Under the pieces are notes generated by a model, which was not told where the DNA came from, did no database searches, and saw only the letters and a program-made list of their open reading frames with translations. This document shows, piece after piece, positions 32,960 through 41,194 of a stretch of DNA of 64,000 bases. Made by a program: the position numbers and the translations under genes. How positions within the stretch are numbered: the first letter of the stretch is position 1; each line of letters begins with the position of its first letter. The DNA is from DATLYB01 sp964502525 (GTDB taxonomy: Bacteria > Bacteroidota > Bacteroidia > Chitinophagales > CAIOSU01), in NCBI GenBank assembly GCA_964502525.1, contig CAZCXH010000001.1:1-64000 (forward strand), given 5' to 3'.

Positions 32960-34582
32960 TCAGCATGACGCTTTCTCCGCGCACCTCTCCCCGTCAATCG
33001 CTGCCGAAATGATTCCGCCCGCATAACCCGCTCCCTCACCGCAGGGATAAAGCCCTTTGACCGAAACATGTTCCAAAGAAATCTTATCTCTCGGAATGCG
33101 GACGGGAGATGACGTCCGCGATTCGGGCGCATGAACAACCGCATCGTTGGTGAGATAGCCCTTCATCGCGTTGCCGAATTGTTTGAATCCTTCCTGCAAG
33201 GCGCGGTAAATAAAATCCGGCAGCACGCTTCGCAACTCCACAGAAGTGATTCCCGGCTTGTAAGATGTAGCCGGAAGATTCTGTGACTGCTTCTCCTGCG
33301 TGAAATCAACAAGCCGCTGCGCGGGAACGGCTTGGGTTTTCCCTCCTTCGCGCCATGCAAGCTGTTCGATGGATTGCTGAAAATCCATCGCTGCAAGCGG
33401 TACGCTTTTTTCAAACGCTTTGAAGTCAGCGCTTCGCAGTTCAACTACAACTCCTGAATTAGCGAAAGGCTGATCGCGTTTCGAGGGCGACCATCCGTTG
33501 GTGACAACCTCTCCCGGTTGGGTAGCGCAGGGCGCAATCACTCCGCCAGGACACATGCAAAATGAATAGACTCCCCTGCCGTTTACCTGCTTCACGATGC
33601 TGTATGGCGCTGGCGGAAGATACTTGCCCCTGTCGCATTTATATTGAATGTTATCAATCAGCGCTTGCGGATGCTCCACTCTCACACCCAGCGCAAACGG
33701 CTTGGATTCAATCGCAATGTTTTTGCGGTGAAGCAGCCCGAAGATGTCGCGGGCTGAATGCCCGGTGGCAAGTATTACTTTCGATGCGCGAATGGTTTCG
33801 CCTTTCTGAATTTGAATGCCCGCAACAATATTTCCCTTCAGCAAAATATCTGTTACCCTCGAATTGAAATGAATCTCACCTCCGTGCCTGATGATTTGTT
33901 CACGAATGGCGGTGATGATTGCGGGAAGCTTGTTCGTGCCGATGTGCGGATGCGCGTCAACCAAAATTTCCTTTGACGCGCCAAACGCAACGAGCATCTT
34001 CAGGATGCGCTGCACGTCACCGCGCTTGGTGGAGCGCGTGTAGAGTTTGCCGTCAGAGTACGCCCCGGCACCTCCCTCGCCAAAGCAGTAGTTGGAATCT
34101 TCGTTGACAACGTGTTCAATATTGATGGCTTTCAAATCACGCCTCCTCTCCCTCACATCCTTGCCGCGTTCAAATATTAAAGGTTTTTTTCCCCGTTCAA
34201 TGCATTTCAAAGCTGCAAACAATCCCGCAGGACCAGCGCCAATGATGATGACCTCTTCCTGATGCGAAACGTCAGGATACCCGGGAAGCGTTACAGGATT
34301 TTCTTCAAAGTCTTCATTTAAATAGATCCGGATCCGCAGATTGATTTTGACTGCGCGCTGCCGCGCGTCAACCGAGCGCTTCAGAATTTCGATGTGCCGG
34401 ATATCGCTGGAAGGAACTCCTGATTGTCTTGCAACTTCTTTTAATAACAACGAACCGCCTGCAGCAATCTCTGGAGAAACCCGGAGGTCAATTTCTTTTT
34501 GCAAAGGAGGTTGTAATTGGAGGAATGAAATTATGTGTTCTCTTTCTCCATCTTCTCCAATTCGCCCGCTGCTTTTTCCCAC
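32960..34582 (-). CDS. FAD-dependent oxidoreductase (COG2509-like)
   Basis: 540 residues from the first ATG. The frame overlaps the 3' end of the ABC-F gene by 52 bases; a TTG at 34504 would remove the overlap and give the more typical N-terminus LQKEIDLRVSPEIAAGG (~514 residues), and I favour it. The protein has an N-terminal ~100-residue domain, then the FAD-binding Rossmann motif VIIIGAGPAGLFAALKC followed by FERGKDVRERRRD, a central GGAGAYSDGKLYTRS motif and the NAD(P)/FAD closing segment GLYPCGEGAGYAGGI. The family is widespread, with unknown substrate. The stop codon comes from a repeat (GTCATGCTGA). Confidence 0.88.
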   Translation of the reverse strand: MGKSSGRIGEDGEREHIISFLQLQPPLQKEIDLRVSPEIAAGGSLLLKEVARQSGVPSSDIRHIEILKRSVDARQRAVKINLRIRIYLNEDFEENPVTLPGYPDVSHQEEVIIIGAGPAGLFAALKCIERGKKPLIFERGKDVRERRRDLKAINIEHVVNEDSNYCFGEGGAGAYSDGKLYTRSTKRGDVQRILKMLVAFGASKEILVDAHPHIGTNKLPAIITAIREQIIRHGGEIHFNSRVTDILLKGNIVAGIQIQKGETIRASKVILATGHSARDIFGLLHRKNIAIESKPFALGVRVEHPQALIDNIQYKCDRGKYLPPAPYSIVKQVNGRGVYSFCMCPGGVIAPCATQPGEVVTNGWSPSKRDQPFANSGVVVELRSADFKAFEKSVPLAAMDFQQSIEQLAWREGGKTQAVPAQRLVDFTQEKQSQNLPATSYKPGITSVELRSVLPDFIYRALQEGFKQFGNAMKGYLTNDAVVHAPESRTSSPVRIPRDKISLEHVSVKGLYPCGEGAGYAGGIISAAIDGERCAEKASC

Positions 34583-36540
34583 CCGGAAACCAACGTTTCC
34601 ATTTTCCTTTTCAAACTTTCATGCTCTTCGATTGTTTTCTGCGAGGCAACGGGATCGTTGTAAAAATCCGGGTGGGACATTTTTCCGTTCAGATGAAAGA
34701 TTGCCGTTTCGAGCATGGCGATGTCCTGCTCATATTTCATCACCTGCGATTTAAGCCTTCGCACCTCCTTTTCCCGCTGTTTCTTCATCTCATATTTTTC
34801 TTTGTTCGACAATCTATCCTGACGACTGCTATCCGCAACTTGCTCCTTCCGTTTTTCTTTTGCCTCTTGCTCATTGCCCTTTGCCGCTTGCTTGTTCCCG
34901 CCCACCGCCTCAAACTCTCGGAAGGTTTCCACCTTGTGATTGCGAAGGAAGTCGTTGATGTCGCCAAGATGTTCCCTCACGCGCTGATGACTGAACTCAT
35001 AAGTCTTATTTGTCAGCCCCTGCAGAAAATCGCGGTCGTGGGAAACGATGATCATCGTGCCGTCATATTTCACGAGCGCCTGCTTCAGCACTTCCTTGGA
35101 AGACATGTCAAGGTGGTTGGTAGGCTCATCAAGAATCAGCAGGTTGATGGGCTTCAGCAGCAATTTTGCCAGAGCCAATCGCGATTTTTCACCACCGGAG
35201 AGCACCCGCACTTTTTTATCAATCGCTTCCTCACCGAACAAGAATGCACCGAGCAAGCCGCGGATGCGGGAAGTGTTGCTCCACTCGCCTGTCGCTTCCC
35301 CCTCGATGGTTTGCAACACGTTGATGGTTTCATCCAGCGTTCCGTCCTGTATCTGCGCGTAGTAGCCCATTTTCACATTATGCCCGATGCGCATGTTTCC
35401 CTCATATTTTTCCTTGCCGGAAATAACCTTCACCAGCGTTGACTTGCCCTCGCCATTCCTCCCCACAAACGCAACCTTGTCGCCCCGCTCGATGGTGAGG
35501 CTCACGTTTTTAAATACAAGATGGCTGCCATAGCTTTTGCTCACGTCCTTCACTTCAAGCGAAATCTCGCCAGAACGGGGCGCGGGAGGAAAATAGATAT
35601 TCAGCTTGCTGGTGTCTGTCTCATCAATTTCAACGCGCTCCATTTTATCGAGCGCTTTGATGCGTGACTGCACCTGTTTTGCCTTGGTGTTTTTGTATCG
35701 GAAGCGCTCGATGAAACGCTCCGCCTGCGCGATCTCGCGCTGCTGGTTTTTGTAAGCGTTCTGCTGCAGCTCGATGCGCTCTTGCCGCATGGTCAGATAC
35801 TTCGTGTAAGGCGCTTTGTAATCATATATTTTCCCTAATACGATTTCGATGGTGCGCGTGGTCACGTTATCGAGAAACATGCGGTCGTGCGACACCATCA
35901 TCACTGCGCCCGGATAGTTTTTAAGAAAATCCTCGAGCCACAGAATTGATTCGATGTCGAGGTGGTTGGTAGGCTCGTCAAGCAACAGCAGGTCGGGCAT
36001 GCGCAGCAGCAGCTTCGCCAGCTCCACGCGCATCTGCCATCCACCGCTGAACTCCGCAAGCGGTCGGTGAAAATCCTCCGGCTCGAAGCCAAGCCCCTTC
36101 AGCACTTTCTCGAGGTTGCTTTCGCGGTCGCTGCCGCCCAGGTGGTTGATGAGATCATGGTTATGCGCAAGGTCATCGAGCAGCTTATGATATTCGGCAG
36201 AGTCGTAATCGCTCCGGTTCTCTAACTCATGCGTGATGCGTTCGATTTCTTTTTCGACCTCCATCACTTCTTTGAACGCAGTCATCGTTTCCTCAAAAAC
36301 CGTTTTTCCCGGCTTTATCCTCAACTCTTGCGGCAGGTAGCCGATCTTCCTGTTTTGGCTCACCTCCACCGCGCCACCGTCAGGCTGGATGTTGCCGGCA
36401 ATAATGTTCATCAGCGTTGACTTGCCCGCGCCATTCTTGCCCACCAATCCGATCCGGTCTTTCGGATTGATGAGAAAAGAAATGCCATCGAACAACTCCT
36501 CACCGGAAAATAGCTTGGTAACGTTGGAAACAAAAATCAT
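34531..36540 (-). CDS. ABC-F family ATPase
   Basis: 669 residues with two ATP-binding cassettes and no membrane domain. Walker A motifs are GLVGKNGAGKSTL (~35) and AFVGRNGEGKSTL (~360), the signature motifs are FSGGWQMRVELAKLLL and LSGGEKSRLALAKLLL, and both Walker B motifs read DEPTNHLD. A charged linker between the cassettes (YKNQQREIAQAERFIERFRY) fits the P-site tRNA interaction motif. The C-terminal ~110 residues form a Lys/Glu-rich coiled coil as in Uup. ABC-F proteins act on ribosomes in translation or antibiotic protection. The C-terminal extension suggests a Uup/YdiF-like housekeeping member and not a resistance protein. Confidence 0.95.
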   Translation of the reverse strand: MIFVSNVTKLFSGEELFDGISFLINPKDRIGLVGKNGAGKSTLMNIIAGNIQPDGGAVEVSQNRKIGYLPQELRIKPGKTVFEETMTAFKEVMEVEKEIERITHELENRSDYDSAEYHKLLDDLAHNHDLINHLGGSDRESNLEKVLKGLGFEPEDFHRPLAEFSGGWQMRVELAKLLLRMPDLLLLDEPTNHLDIESILWLEDFLKNYPGAVMMVSHDRMFLDNVTTRTIEIVLGKIYDYKAPYTKYLTMRQERIELQQNAYKNQQREIAQAERFIERFRYKNTKAKQVQSRIKALDKMERVEIDETDTSKLNIYFPPAPRSGEISLEVKDVSKSYGSHLVFKNVSLTIERGDKVAFVGRNGEGKSTLVKVISGKEKYEGNMRIGHNVKMGYYAQIQDGTLDETINVLQTIEGEATGEWSNTSRIRGLLGAFLFGEEAIDKKVRVLSGGEKSRLALAKLLLKPINLLILDEPTNHLDMSSKEVLKQALVKYDGTMIIVSHDRDFLQGLTNKTYEFSHQRVREHLGDINDFLRNHKVETFREFEAVGGNKQAAKGNEQEAKEKRKEQVADSSRQDRLSNKEKYEMKKQREKEVRRLKSQVMKYEQDIAMLETAIFHLNGKMSHPDFYNDPVASQKTIEEHESLKRKMETLVSGWEKAAGELEKMEKENT

Positions 36541-36544
36541 GCGG

Positions 36545-36552
36545 CAAAGTTA
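36545..36552 (-). promoter_or_regulatory. -7 element (TAnnTTTG) of the ABC-F gene
   Basis: On the reverse strand the sequence is TAACTTTG, a full match to TAnnTTTG, only 5 bases before the ATG at 36540, so the transcript would be almost leaderless. No TTTG is seen 19-21 bases upstream. Confidence 0.55.
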
Positions 36553-36621
36553 AACCGGACGGTTCATTGCCGCAGGCTCACTGTGTTTTTCCATAGAGCG
36601 CAATAAAATATAATTGCGACC

Positions 36622-36721
36622 GGGTAGTTCTAAAAATTGTTCTTTTTATCACCTCACTCCTTCCCTATTCAGAACAAGAGGAAGTAAATGGCAGAAGAAG
36701 TAAATGGCAGAATTTTTAGGT
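36622..36721. repeat. Degenerate MITE-like element
   Basis: GGGTAGTTCTAAAAATTG at the left and AGAATTTTTAGG at the right recall the terminal repeats of the complete copies. The interior has a short duplication (GAAGTAAATGGCAGAA twice). Confidence 0.55.
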
Positions 36722-36938
36722 TTATTGCAAAAATGCGTACCTGATTTTTATTTCGCTGTTCAGAAAATTGATATACCGCTCTTTCGGAGTTAAAAAAGGA
36801 TTTACGGAGATGTTTTCGATAATCATTTCATCCCTTCGGGGTTTTATCCCTGAAAGGTTGGCATTATTATAGAAGGGAGAATCTGAACAGTCAATTGAAC
36901 CCCGCAGGCGTCTCATTGAATAGCGCATCATTTAATGT

Positions 36939-37057
36939 ATCCCGAAGCAAATGTAAAAACGGGCTGGGATCGGTCCGAAGGACTGCAGATTCCTTCGGAG
37001 GATATACCATCGGAGACTACTCAGTAAAAGTTCGAAAACCTGATTACCGATGGTGTA
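36939..37057. repeat. ~120-bp repeat, left copy
   Basis: Runs from TATCCCGAAGCAAATGTAAA through GGTCCGAAGGACT and TCCTTCGGAGGATA to CTGATTACCGATGGTGTATA. Nested inverted repeats (TCCGAAGGA/TCCTTCGGA; ATACCATCGG/CCGATGGTAT) suggest a folded element. The right copy is at 38278-38398. Confidence 0.8.
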
Positions 37058-37198
37058 TAGGTACGGATTTTTGCGATGAACCGATTTTTTAGAATTCCTC
37101 CCTCCTTCCTTTTCGCAAAATGAGACAACTTTAAACCTTTAAATCAGAAATGGCATCAGGTAATCAGCATGATTGCAACAAAACAGGGCTATAAGTTT

Positions 37199-37978
37199 AT
37201 GAACTCAATTACATTGAACCTGATAATGGCAGCCTTTGGCATGGCTATTATTGCTTCATGCAAGCCTGCCGTTACAGATAAAACAAATTCCGCTGTAAAT
37301 GATGAAAAGAAGGAATTCGACAGATTTCTTGATTCATTGCACCGTCTTGCCATTTCGGATTATGAAATAGCAGATCAAATCAGGAAATACCTGTCTGCCA
37401 GGCTGAACAGGAAAATGCCGGATGACAGCATAAGCATTTATTATAACCAGGCCCCATTTGAAAACATGGCGCCATTTGAATGTCTTTCACTAATGCAATC
37501 AGGAAGCCTGGTAGGGAATTGCGGACTTTCAAGCTCCCTGCTCGCTAAATTGTATGTTCATGCTGGATATGCCGCATACATCTACAATTGCGGCTTTGAA
37601 AATTCAAGGTTTACGCATCAATTCAACCTTCTCAAAATTGAAGACAATCTCATCGTGCAGGACGCCCATTACAACATGACCATAAGGGCGCCCGATGGCG
37701 GTCCGAAGGATTTTATTCAAATTCTGTCCGAGATAAAAGCCAATGATTTCAGCAAAATGGTTATTGATGAAGATGAGTTGCTCAAGGGTGGCAAAAAAAC
37801 AAATTTCAGCATCATTGCCCGGGAAAGGCTTGAATGGATGGCGCCATTAGTTGAAGCGCACAATCTTCCGGCAAACTTCTTGTCAATTTACCTGAAACCC
37901 CTTTCTGTCATGGATGCCCGAAGCGGCAGCAATGCCGTTGAATTGGAAGAAAAACTCCTGCCCACATGCCGGAATTAA
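37199..37978 (+). CDS. Transglutaminase-like lipoprotein
   Basis: 259 residues from the ATG at 37199 (an earlier ATG at 37169 would put 10 residues before the signal peptide). A signal peptide with lipobox MAIIASC marks an outer-membrane or periplasmic lipoprotein. Near the centre, GSLVGNCGLSSSLLAKLY, FTHQFNLLKI and NLIVQDAHYN supply Cys, His and Asp in the order and spacing of the transglutaminase/papain-like fold, so a protease-like or amide-modifying activity is possible. I do not recognise a named family. The gene stands alone between two copies of a ~120-base repeat. Confidence 0.75.
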   Translation: MNSITLNLIMAAFGMAIIASCKPAVTDKTNSAVNDEKKEFDRFLDSLHRLAISDYEIADQIRKYLSARLNRKMPDDSISIYYNQAPFENMAPFECLSLMQSGSLVGNCGLSSSLLAKLYVHAGYAAYIYNCGFENSRFTHQFNLLKIEDNLIVQDAHYNMTIRAPDGGPKDFIQILSEIKANDFSKMVIDEDELLKGGKKTNFSIIARERLEWMAPLVEAHNLPANFLSIYLKPLSVMDARSGSNAVELEEKLLPTCRN

Positions 37979-38018
37979 GGATCACTATTTTTCTTGAATG
38001 GTCCGGTAGTTTTTTTAC

Positions 38019-38118
38019 GTCAGGGCTAAAGCCCTTTGTTGACGGAGCATCCATTAACTCCGCCTTTAAAGACGGGATTAATGGAGAACTGAATGTTTAC
38101 AACGGCTTTAGCCCTGAC
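38019..38118. repeat. Inverted-repeat element GTCAGGGCTAAAGCC
   Basis: A 100-base element with perfect 15-base ends, GTCAGGGCTAAAGCC (38019-38033) and GGCTTTAGCCCTGAC (38104-38118), and an inner pair TCCATTAA/TTAATGGA. It carries no gene. Confidence 0.8.
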
Positions 38119-38180
38119 CTTATAAAAAATAACAAAATAACGGACTATTGTTTCTTAGGGACTGTTTAAAATTATAAACA

Positions 38181-38262
38181 GAACGCAGATGACGCAGAAA
38201 AACAGGATGGCCGCAGATAAAACAATCAGCGGTTATCTGCACAATCTGCGTCATCAGCGTTC
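38181..38262. repeat. Inverted-repeat element GAACGCAGATGACGCAG
   Basis: An 82-base element with ends GAACGCAGATGACGCAG and CTGCGTCATCAGCGTTC, an inverted pair with one mismatch, and inner CCGCAGATAA/TTATCTGC. Confidence 0.75.
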
Positions 38263-38277
38263 CATTATCATTCTGTT

Positions 38278-38398
38278 ATCCCGAAGCAAATGTAAAAAAC
38301 GAACTGTGATCGGTCCGAAGGACTCCGGACTCCTTCGGAGGATACACCATCGGGGGGCTACTCAGCAAAAGTTCGAATACCTGATTACCGATGGTATA
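38278..38398. repeat. ~120-bp repeat, right copy
   Basis: Direct repeat of 36939-37057 with about 85-90% identity by eye, in the same orientation. The two copies bracket the transglutaminase-like lipoprotein gene. Confidence 0.8.
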
Positions 38399-38428
38399 TT
38401 ATGATTTAATGTAAAATTAAACCGTCTC

Positions 38429-39487
38429 TCAGAACGGGCTGAAAAACCCCGAATTACTGGTAAACTTGGAATCCGACAATGCTTTGAGAAAAGCCACGAG
38501 GTCGGCTTTGTCCTGGTCCGTCAGGTCAGCCCTGCCATTCACTTTGGTCATCAGGGGGTCAATTGTCGGTGAAATCGTGACACCGGAAGTATAAAATTCA
38601 ACCACCTCCTCCAAAGTCTGGAAGCGCCCGTCATGCATGTAAGGTGCGGTGAATTCAACATTGCGCAAGGTGGGGGTTTTGAATTTGCCGTTATCATTGG
38701 GGTTCCCCGTGATTTTTCCAAGACCAATATCTGAGAATACAGAATCAAGTCCGTTATTATGAAACCGGTCATCTGTAAAAAGCATCCCGCTGGGAGGATG
38801 ACAGTGGAAGCAATCGCCCTTCTCCGTTATAAAAAGAATTTCCCCCCTGCGCGCGGCAGCCGACATGTTTCCCTCTCCGCGTTCGCGCAAGTCAAATGGC
38901 GAGTCGGATGAGATGAATGTCCTTTCAAACTGGGCGATGGCTTTCACCACGAGCATCGAATCAATCTGATCGGTGCCGAAAGCCTGAAAGAACCTTTTCG
39001 GATAGTCGGGATGAGCCTGCAATTGCGCCACGGCATTTGTCCACGTATTATGCATTTCTATCGGATTAACAACCGGACCCAACGCCTGTTCCTCCAAAGA
39101 TCCGGCCCGCCCATCCCAGAAAAATGATGACGACCAGCCCAGGTTGATTATCGCCATCGCGTTTCGATCTCCGGACAAGCCATCAATGCCAACGCTGAAA
39201 CGAAGGTTTTTATCGGTGAATGCAAAATCCTGCGCATGACAGCTTGCGCATGACTGGGAACCGTCAGCGGAAAGAATCGGGTCATGAAACAACATTCTTC
39301 CCAATTCCACTCCTTTTACCGTAAGCGGATTATCCCCGGGAATATCCATCGGTGGAAATCCATCCGGGACGGTTAGCGCATAGGGCTTGGGATCATACCC
39401 GTTTTCGTCAATGGCATCATCGTCATCGCATGAGCCGATTGCGATGAACAAAACCATCAGTGCCGGAATCCAATACCTCGAACTCAT
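38429..39487 (-). CDS. Di-heme cytochrome c peroxidase-like lipoprotein
   Basis: 352 residues of the CcpA/MauG family, which reduce hydrogen peroxide or oxidise partner proteins in the periplasm. A signal peptide ends in the lipobox FIAIGSC. Two heme c sites are present, CASCHAQDFAF (~105) and CFHCHPPSGMLF (~238), and the characteristic FWDGRAGSLEEQA and TPTLRNVEFTAPYMHDG segments lie between and after them. The electron donor is not encoded nearby. It is convergent with the upstream repeat region and starts ~140 bases from the TPR gene end. Confidence 0.93.
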   Translation of the reverse strand: MSSRYWIPALMVLFIAIGSCDDDDAIDENGYDPKPYALTVPDGFPPMDIPGDNPLTVKGVELGRMLFHDPILSADGSQSCASCHAQDFAFTDKNLRFSVGIDGLSGDRNAMAIINLGWSSSFFWDGRAGSLEEQALGPVVNPIEMHNTWTNAVAQLQAHPDYPKRFFQAFGTDQIDSMLVVKAIAQFERTFISSDSPFDLRERGEGNMSAAARRGEILFITEKGDCFHCHPPSGMLFTDDRFHNNGLDSVFSDIGLGKITGNPNDNGKFKTPTLRNVEFTAPYMHDGRFQTLEEVVEFYTSGVTISPTIDPLMTKVNGRADLTDQDKADLVAFLKALSDSKFTSNSGFFSPF

Positions 39488-39541
39488 GACTGCAATTTAA
39501 GAATTTGTTCCGTTATGGCTGAAATACCGGGGGGTACATTA

Positions 39542-39579
39542 CAGTTTATATGTTTACGGTTTACAGTCACTGTAAACGG
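39542..39579. repeat. GTTTAC-type hairpin
   Basis: CAGTTTATATGTTTACGG followed by TTTACAGTCACTGTAAACGG; the two halves pair in part. It lies between two genes of the same strand. Confidence 0.6.
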
Positions 39580-39626
39580 CTCAATGGCGCAATTTATTCC
39601 GTTCAAAGTATAAATTCAAAATGATA

Positions 39627-41105
39627 TTACTTCAGCCTTTCCAACCCCGCCTTTGCTTTCTGCGCGAGGCTGTATTTATATTCATGATTATCCATCTTCA
39701 GGCTTTCGATGAAGTATTGTCTGGCAAGCTGATAGTTTCCCTTTGCCTCATAGATCAGTCCGAGGTTCAGCGCTGCACTGGCGGCAAAGTAGCAGGGCTC
39801 CTCCTTCCCCTGGTTTATTGTTACCATATAACGTTCAATAGCGCGAACAGTATCACCCGTTTCATCAAAAATGCGCCCTTGCCGGTAGGCAAGCTCCAAT
39901 TGATATTGCTTTTGAGCCAATGAATCATGCGGAATGTTCTCAAGGATTTGCAGCGCCCTTTTAAAATACCCCCCGTCAAACAGCAGGCGCGATTTGAGCA
40001 ATTCAGGATGGGGAGGAAGCGGGTTTTCACCTTCCCGCATCGCCTGCCTGTCAGCATCAGCCTGAGCGATGCCGTTGCTTCTCATGAGGTTCATAAGCCT
40101 GTAATAACCTTCCGTTTTGCCGTTTATCAGATAAGCCCATGCTATTTTGTGATAGGCGCTTTTAACCATGCTCGCTTCTTTGTTCGTTGAAAGGAACTCC
40201 CGAAAGGCGGCTATTGCCATTGTGTCTAAGTTTTGCAAGAGGGCAAGCCCGATGTAATAATTCAATATGGGAATTTGCGCGTATTCATTTCCCGATGGAA
40301 TGTTATCAATCATTTGGAGCGCCTCATCATTATGATGGCTATAAACCGCGATTTTCAGAGCGGCATAATATGAGAACAGATTTCCATGTTCAGGAAATTT
40401 TTCGCTGACCTCTTCCCATGCTTCATTCCTTTTTCCTTCAAGATGCAGCAGCAGCAAAGCATGCGTGAGCACCGCTTCCCCGCGCAGAAAATTGGCATCG
40501 CCCCAATCATCCTTTGATAATTTTTCTAATCCCGTCATGCCTGCTTCAAGATTTCCGCTCAATCCGATTATTCTCAATCCCCAATTATATTTTTCAGGAA
40601 TTGCCCCCAGCAGCGATTGGATGACGTAATATTTCTCCATTCCCGGCTTAAAACCAGGAAATTTCCTTTCATTCTCTTCCAGCAGCATGGATGCTTTCCT
40701 CATTTCCAGCAGACCTGTGAGATATTCCCTGAACAGGATGGACGCCAGCGCATATTGCAGATGTACCTCAGCCTGCGCGCACAGCAGCCAGGGCGAGCCG
40801 GCATCTCCCTTTTTCAATTCATCAATGCGGCTGCTTTTGTCTGCCTTGAATGAGGCAAGCTGGCTTTCATCTTCCGTGATGACGATGTTCAGCAAATCAA
40901 TATAGTTCCCAAGGAGAAGCGGGATGAGGTTATCAGGGCGCAGCTTCTTTTCCTCCGCGATCAGCGACTCTCCTTTCTCCAGCCGGAGGCTAAAAATCTC
41001 CCGGTAGGCAGCTTTGCATTTTTCGTTAAAATCGAATTGCTGCGGGAACGAATGCAGCGGGAATAGTAAAATCCAAATTCCAAAATAGCCGATTCGAAGC
41101 GTCAT
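39627..41105 (-). CDS. Secreted/periplasmic TPR protein
   Basis: 492 residues from the ATG at 41105. The N-terminus MTLRIGYFGIWILLFPLHSF is a signal peptide, cleaved before or after PQQ. The rest is helical and ends with clear tetratricopeptide units (ALQILENIPHDSLAQKQYQL, ALNLGLIYEAKGNYQLARQY). It is probably a periplasmic scaffold, with no enzymatic motif. The frame is open for 21 more codons upstream, but that stretch and the start codon are part of a GCTTCGCTCACAATGACGC-type repeat, so the present start appears to be supplied by the repeat. Confidence 0.8.
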   Translation of the reverse strand: MTLRIGYFGIWILLFPLHSFPQQFDFNEKCKAAYREIFSLRLEKGESLIAEEKKLRPDNLIPLLLGNYIDLLNIVITEDESQLASFKADKSSRIDELKKGDAGSPWLLCAQAEVHLQYALASILFREYLTGLLEMRKASMLLEENERKFPGFKPGMEKYYVIQSLLGAIPEKYNWGLRIIGLSGNLEAGMTGLEKLSKDDWGDANFLRGEAVLTHALLLLHLEGKRNEAWEEVSEKFPEHGNLFSYYAALKIAVYSHHNDEALQMIDNIPSGNEYAQIPILNYYIGLALLQNLDTMAIAAFREFLSTNKEASMVKSAYHKIAWAYLINGKTEGYYRLMNLMRSNGIAQADADRQAMREGENPLPPHPELLKSRLLFDGGYFKRALQILENIPHDSLAQKQYQLELAYRQGRIFDETGDTVRAIERYMVTINQGKEEPCYFAASAALNLGLIYEAKGNYQLARQYFIESLKMDNHEYKYSLAQKAKAGLERLK

Positions 41106-41150
41106 TGTGAGCGAAGCGCCTGCCCGCATGACGCAGGCCGGACGGAAAAA
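41100..41150. repeat. CGTCATTGTGAGCGAAGC-type repeat
   Basis: GCGTCATTGTGAGCGAAGCG followed by GCATGACGCAGGCC resembles short interspersed repeats common in environmental Bacteroidota. It overlaps the start codon of the TPR gene. Confidence 0.55.
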
Positions 41151-41194
41151 TTCTCTCTCTCCTGACAACTGACAACTGTCAAACTGCCAACCGA

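Larger units (their letters stand above)
36541..37198. other. Intergenic region with several repeat types
   Basis: About 650 bases. It holds the ABC-F promoter, a degenerate MITE-like element (36622-36721), a hairpin of the CCCTTCGGGGTTTTATCCC type near 36833, the first copy of a ~120-base repeat (36939-37057) and a CTTTAAACCTTTAAA run. I see no gene. Confidence 0.7.
37979..38428. other. Intergenic region made mostly of palindromic repeats
   Basis: 450 bases containing three adjacent repeat elements (38019-38118, 38181-38262, 38278-38398). A short forward frame across the first one is a translation of the repeat and is not called. Confidence 0.75.

Noticed and set aside
32827..33144. 105-codon reverse frame overlapping the end of the FAD gene
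   Set aside because: Composed of repeats and an alternate frame of the oxidoreductase.
36722..36931. 69-codon reverse frame (ending SEIKIRYAFLQ)
   Set aside because: It lies in repeat-rich intergenic DNA, and part of it (TTGCAAAAATGCGTACCTGA) recurs at 57952 without an open frame.
37966..38169. 67-codon forward frame after the transglutaminase-like gene
   Set aside because: It is a translation of the GTCAGGGCTAAAGCC inverted repeat and neighbouring DNA.
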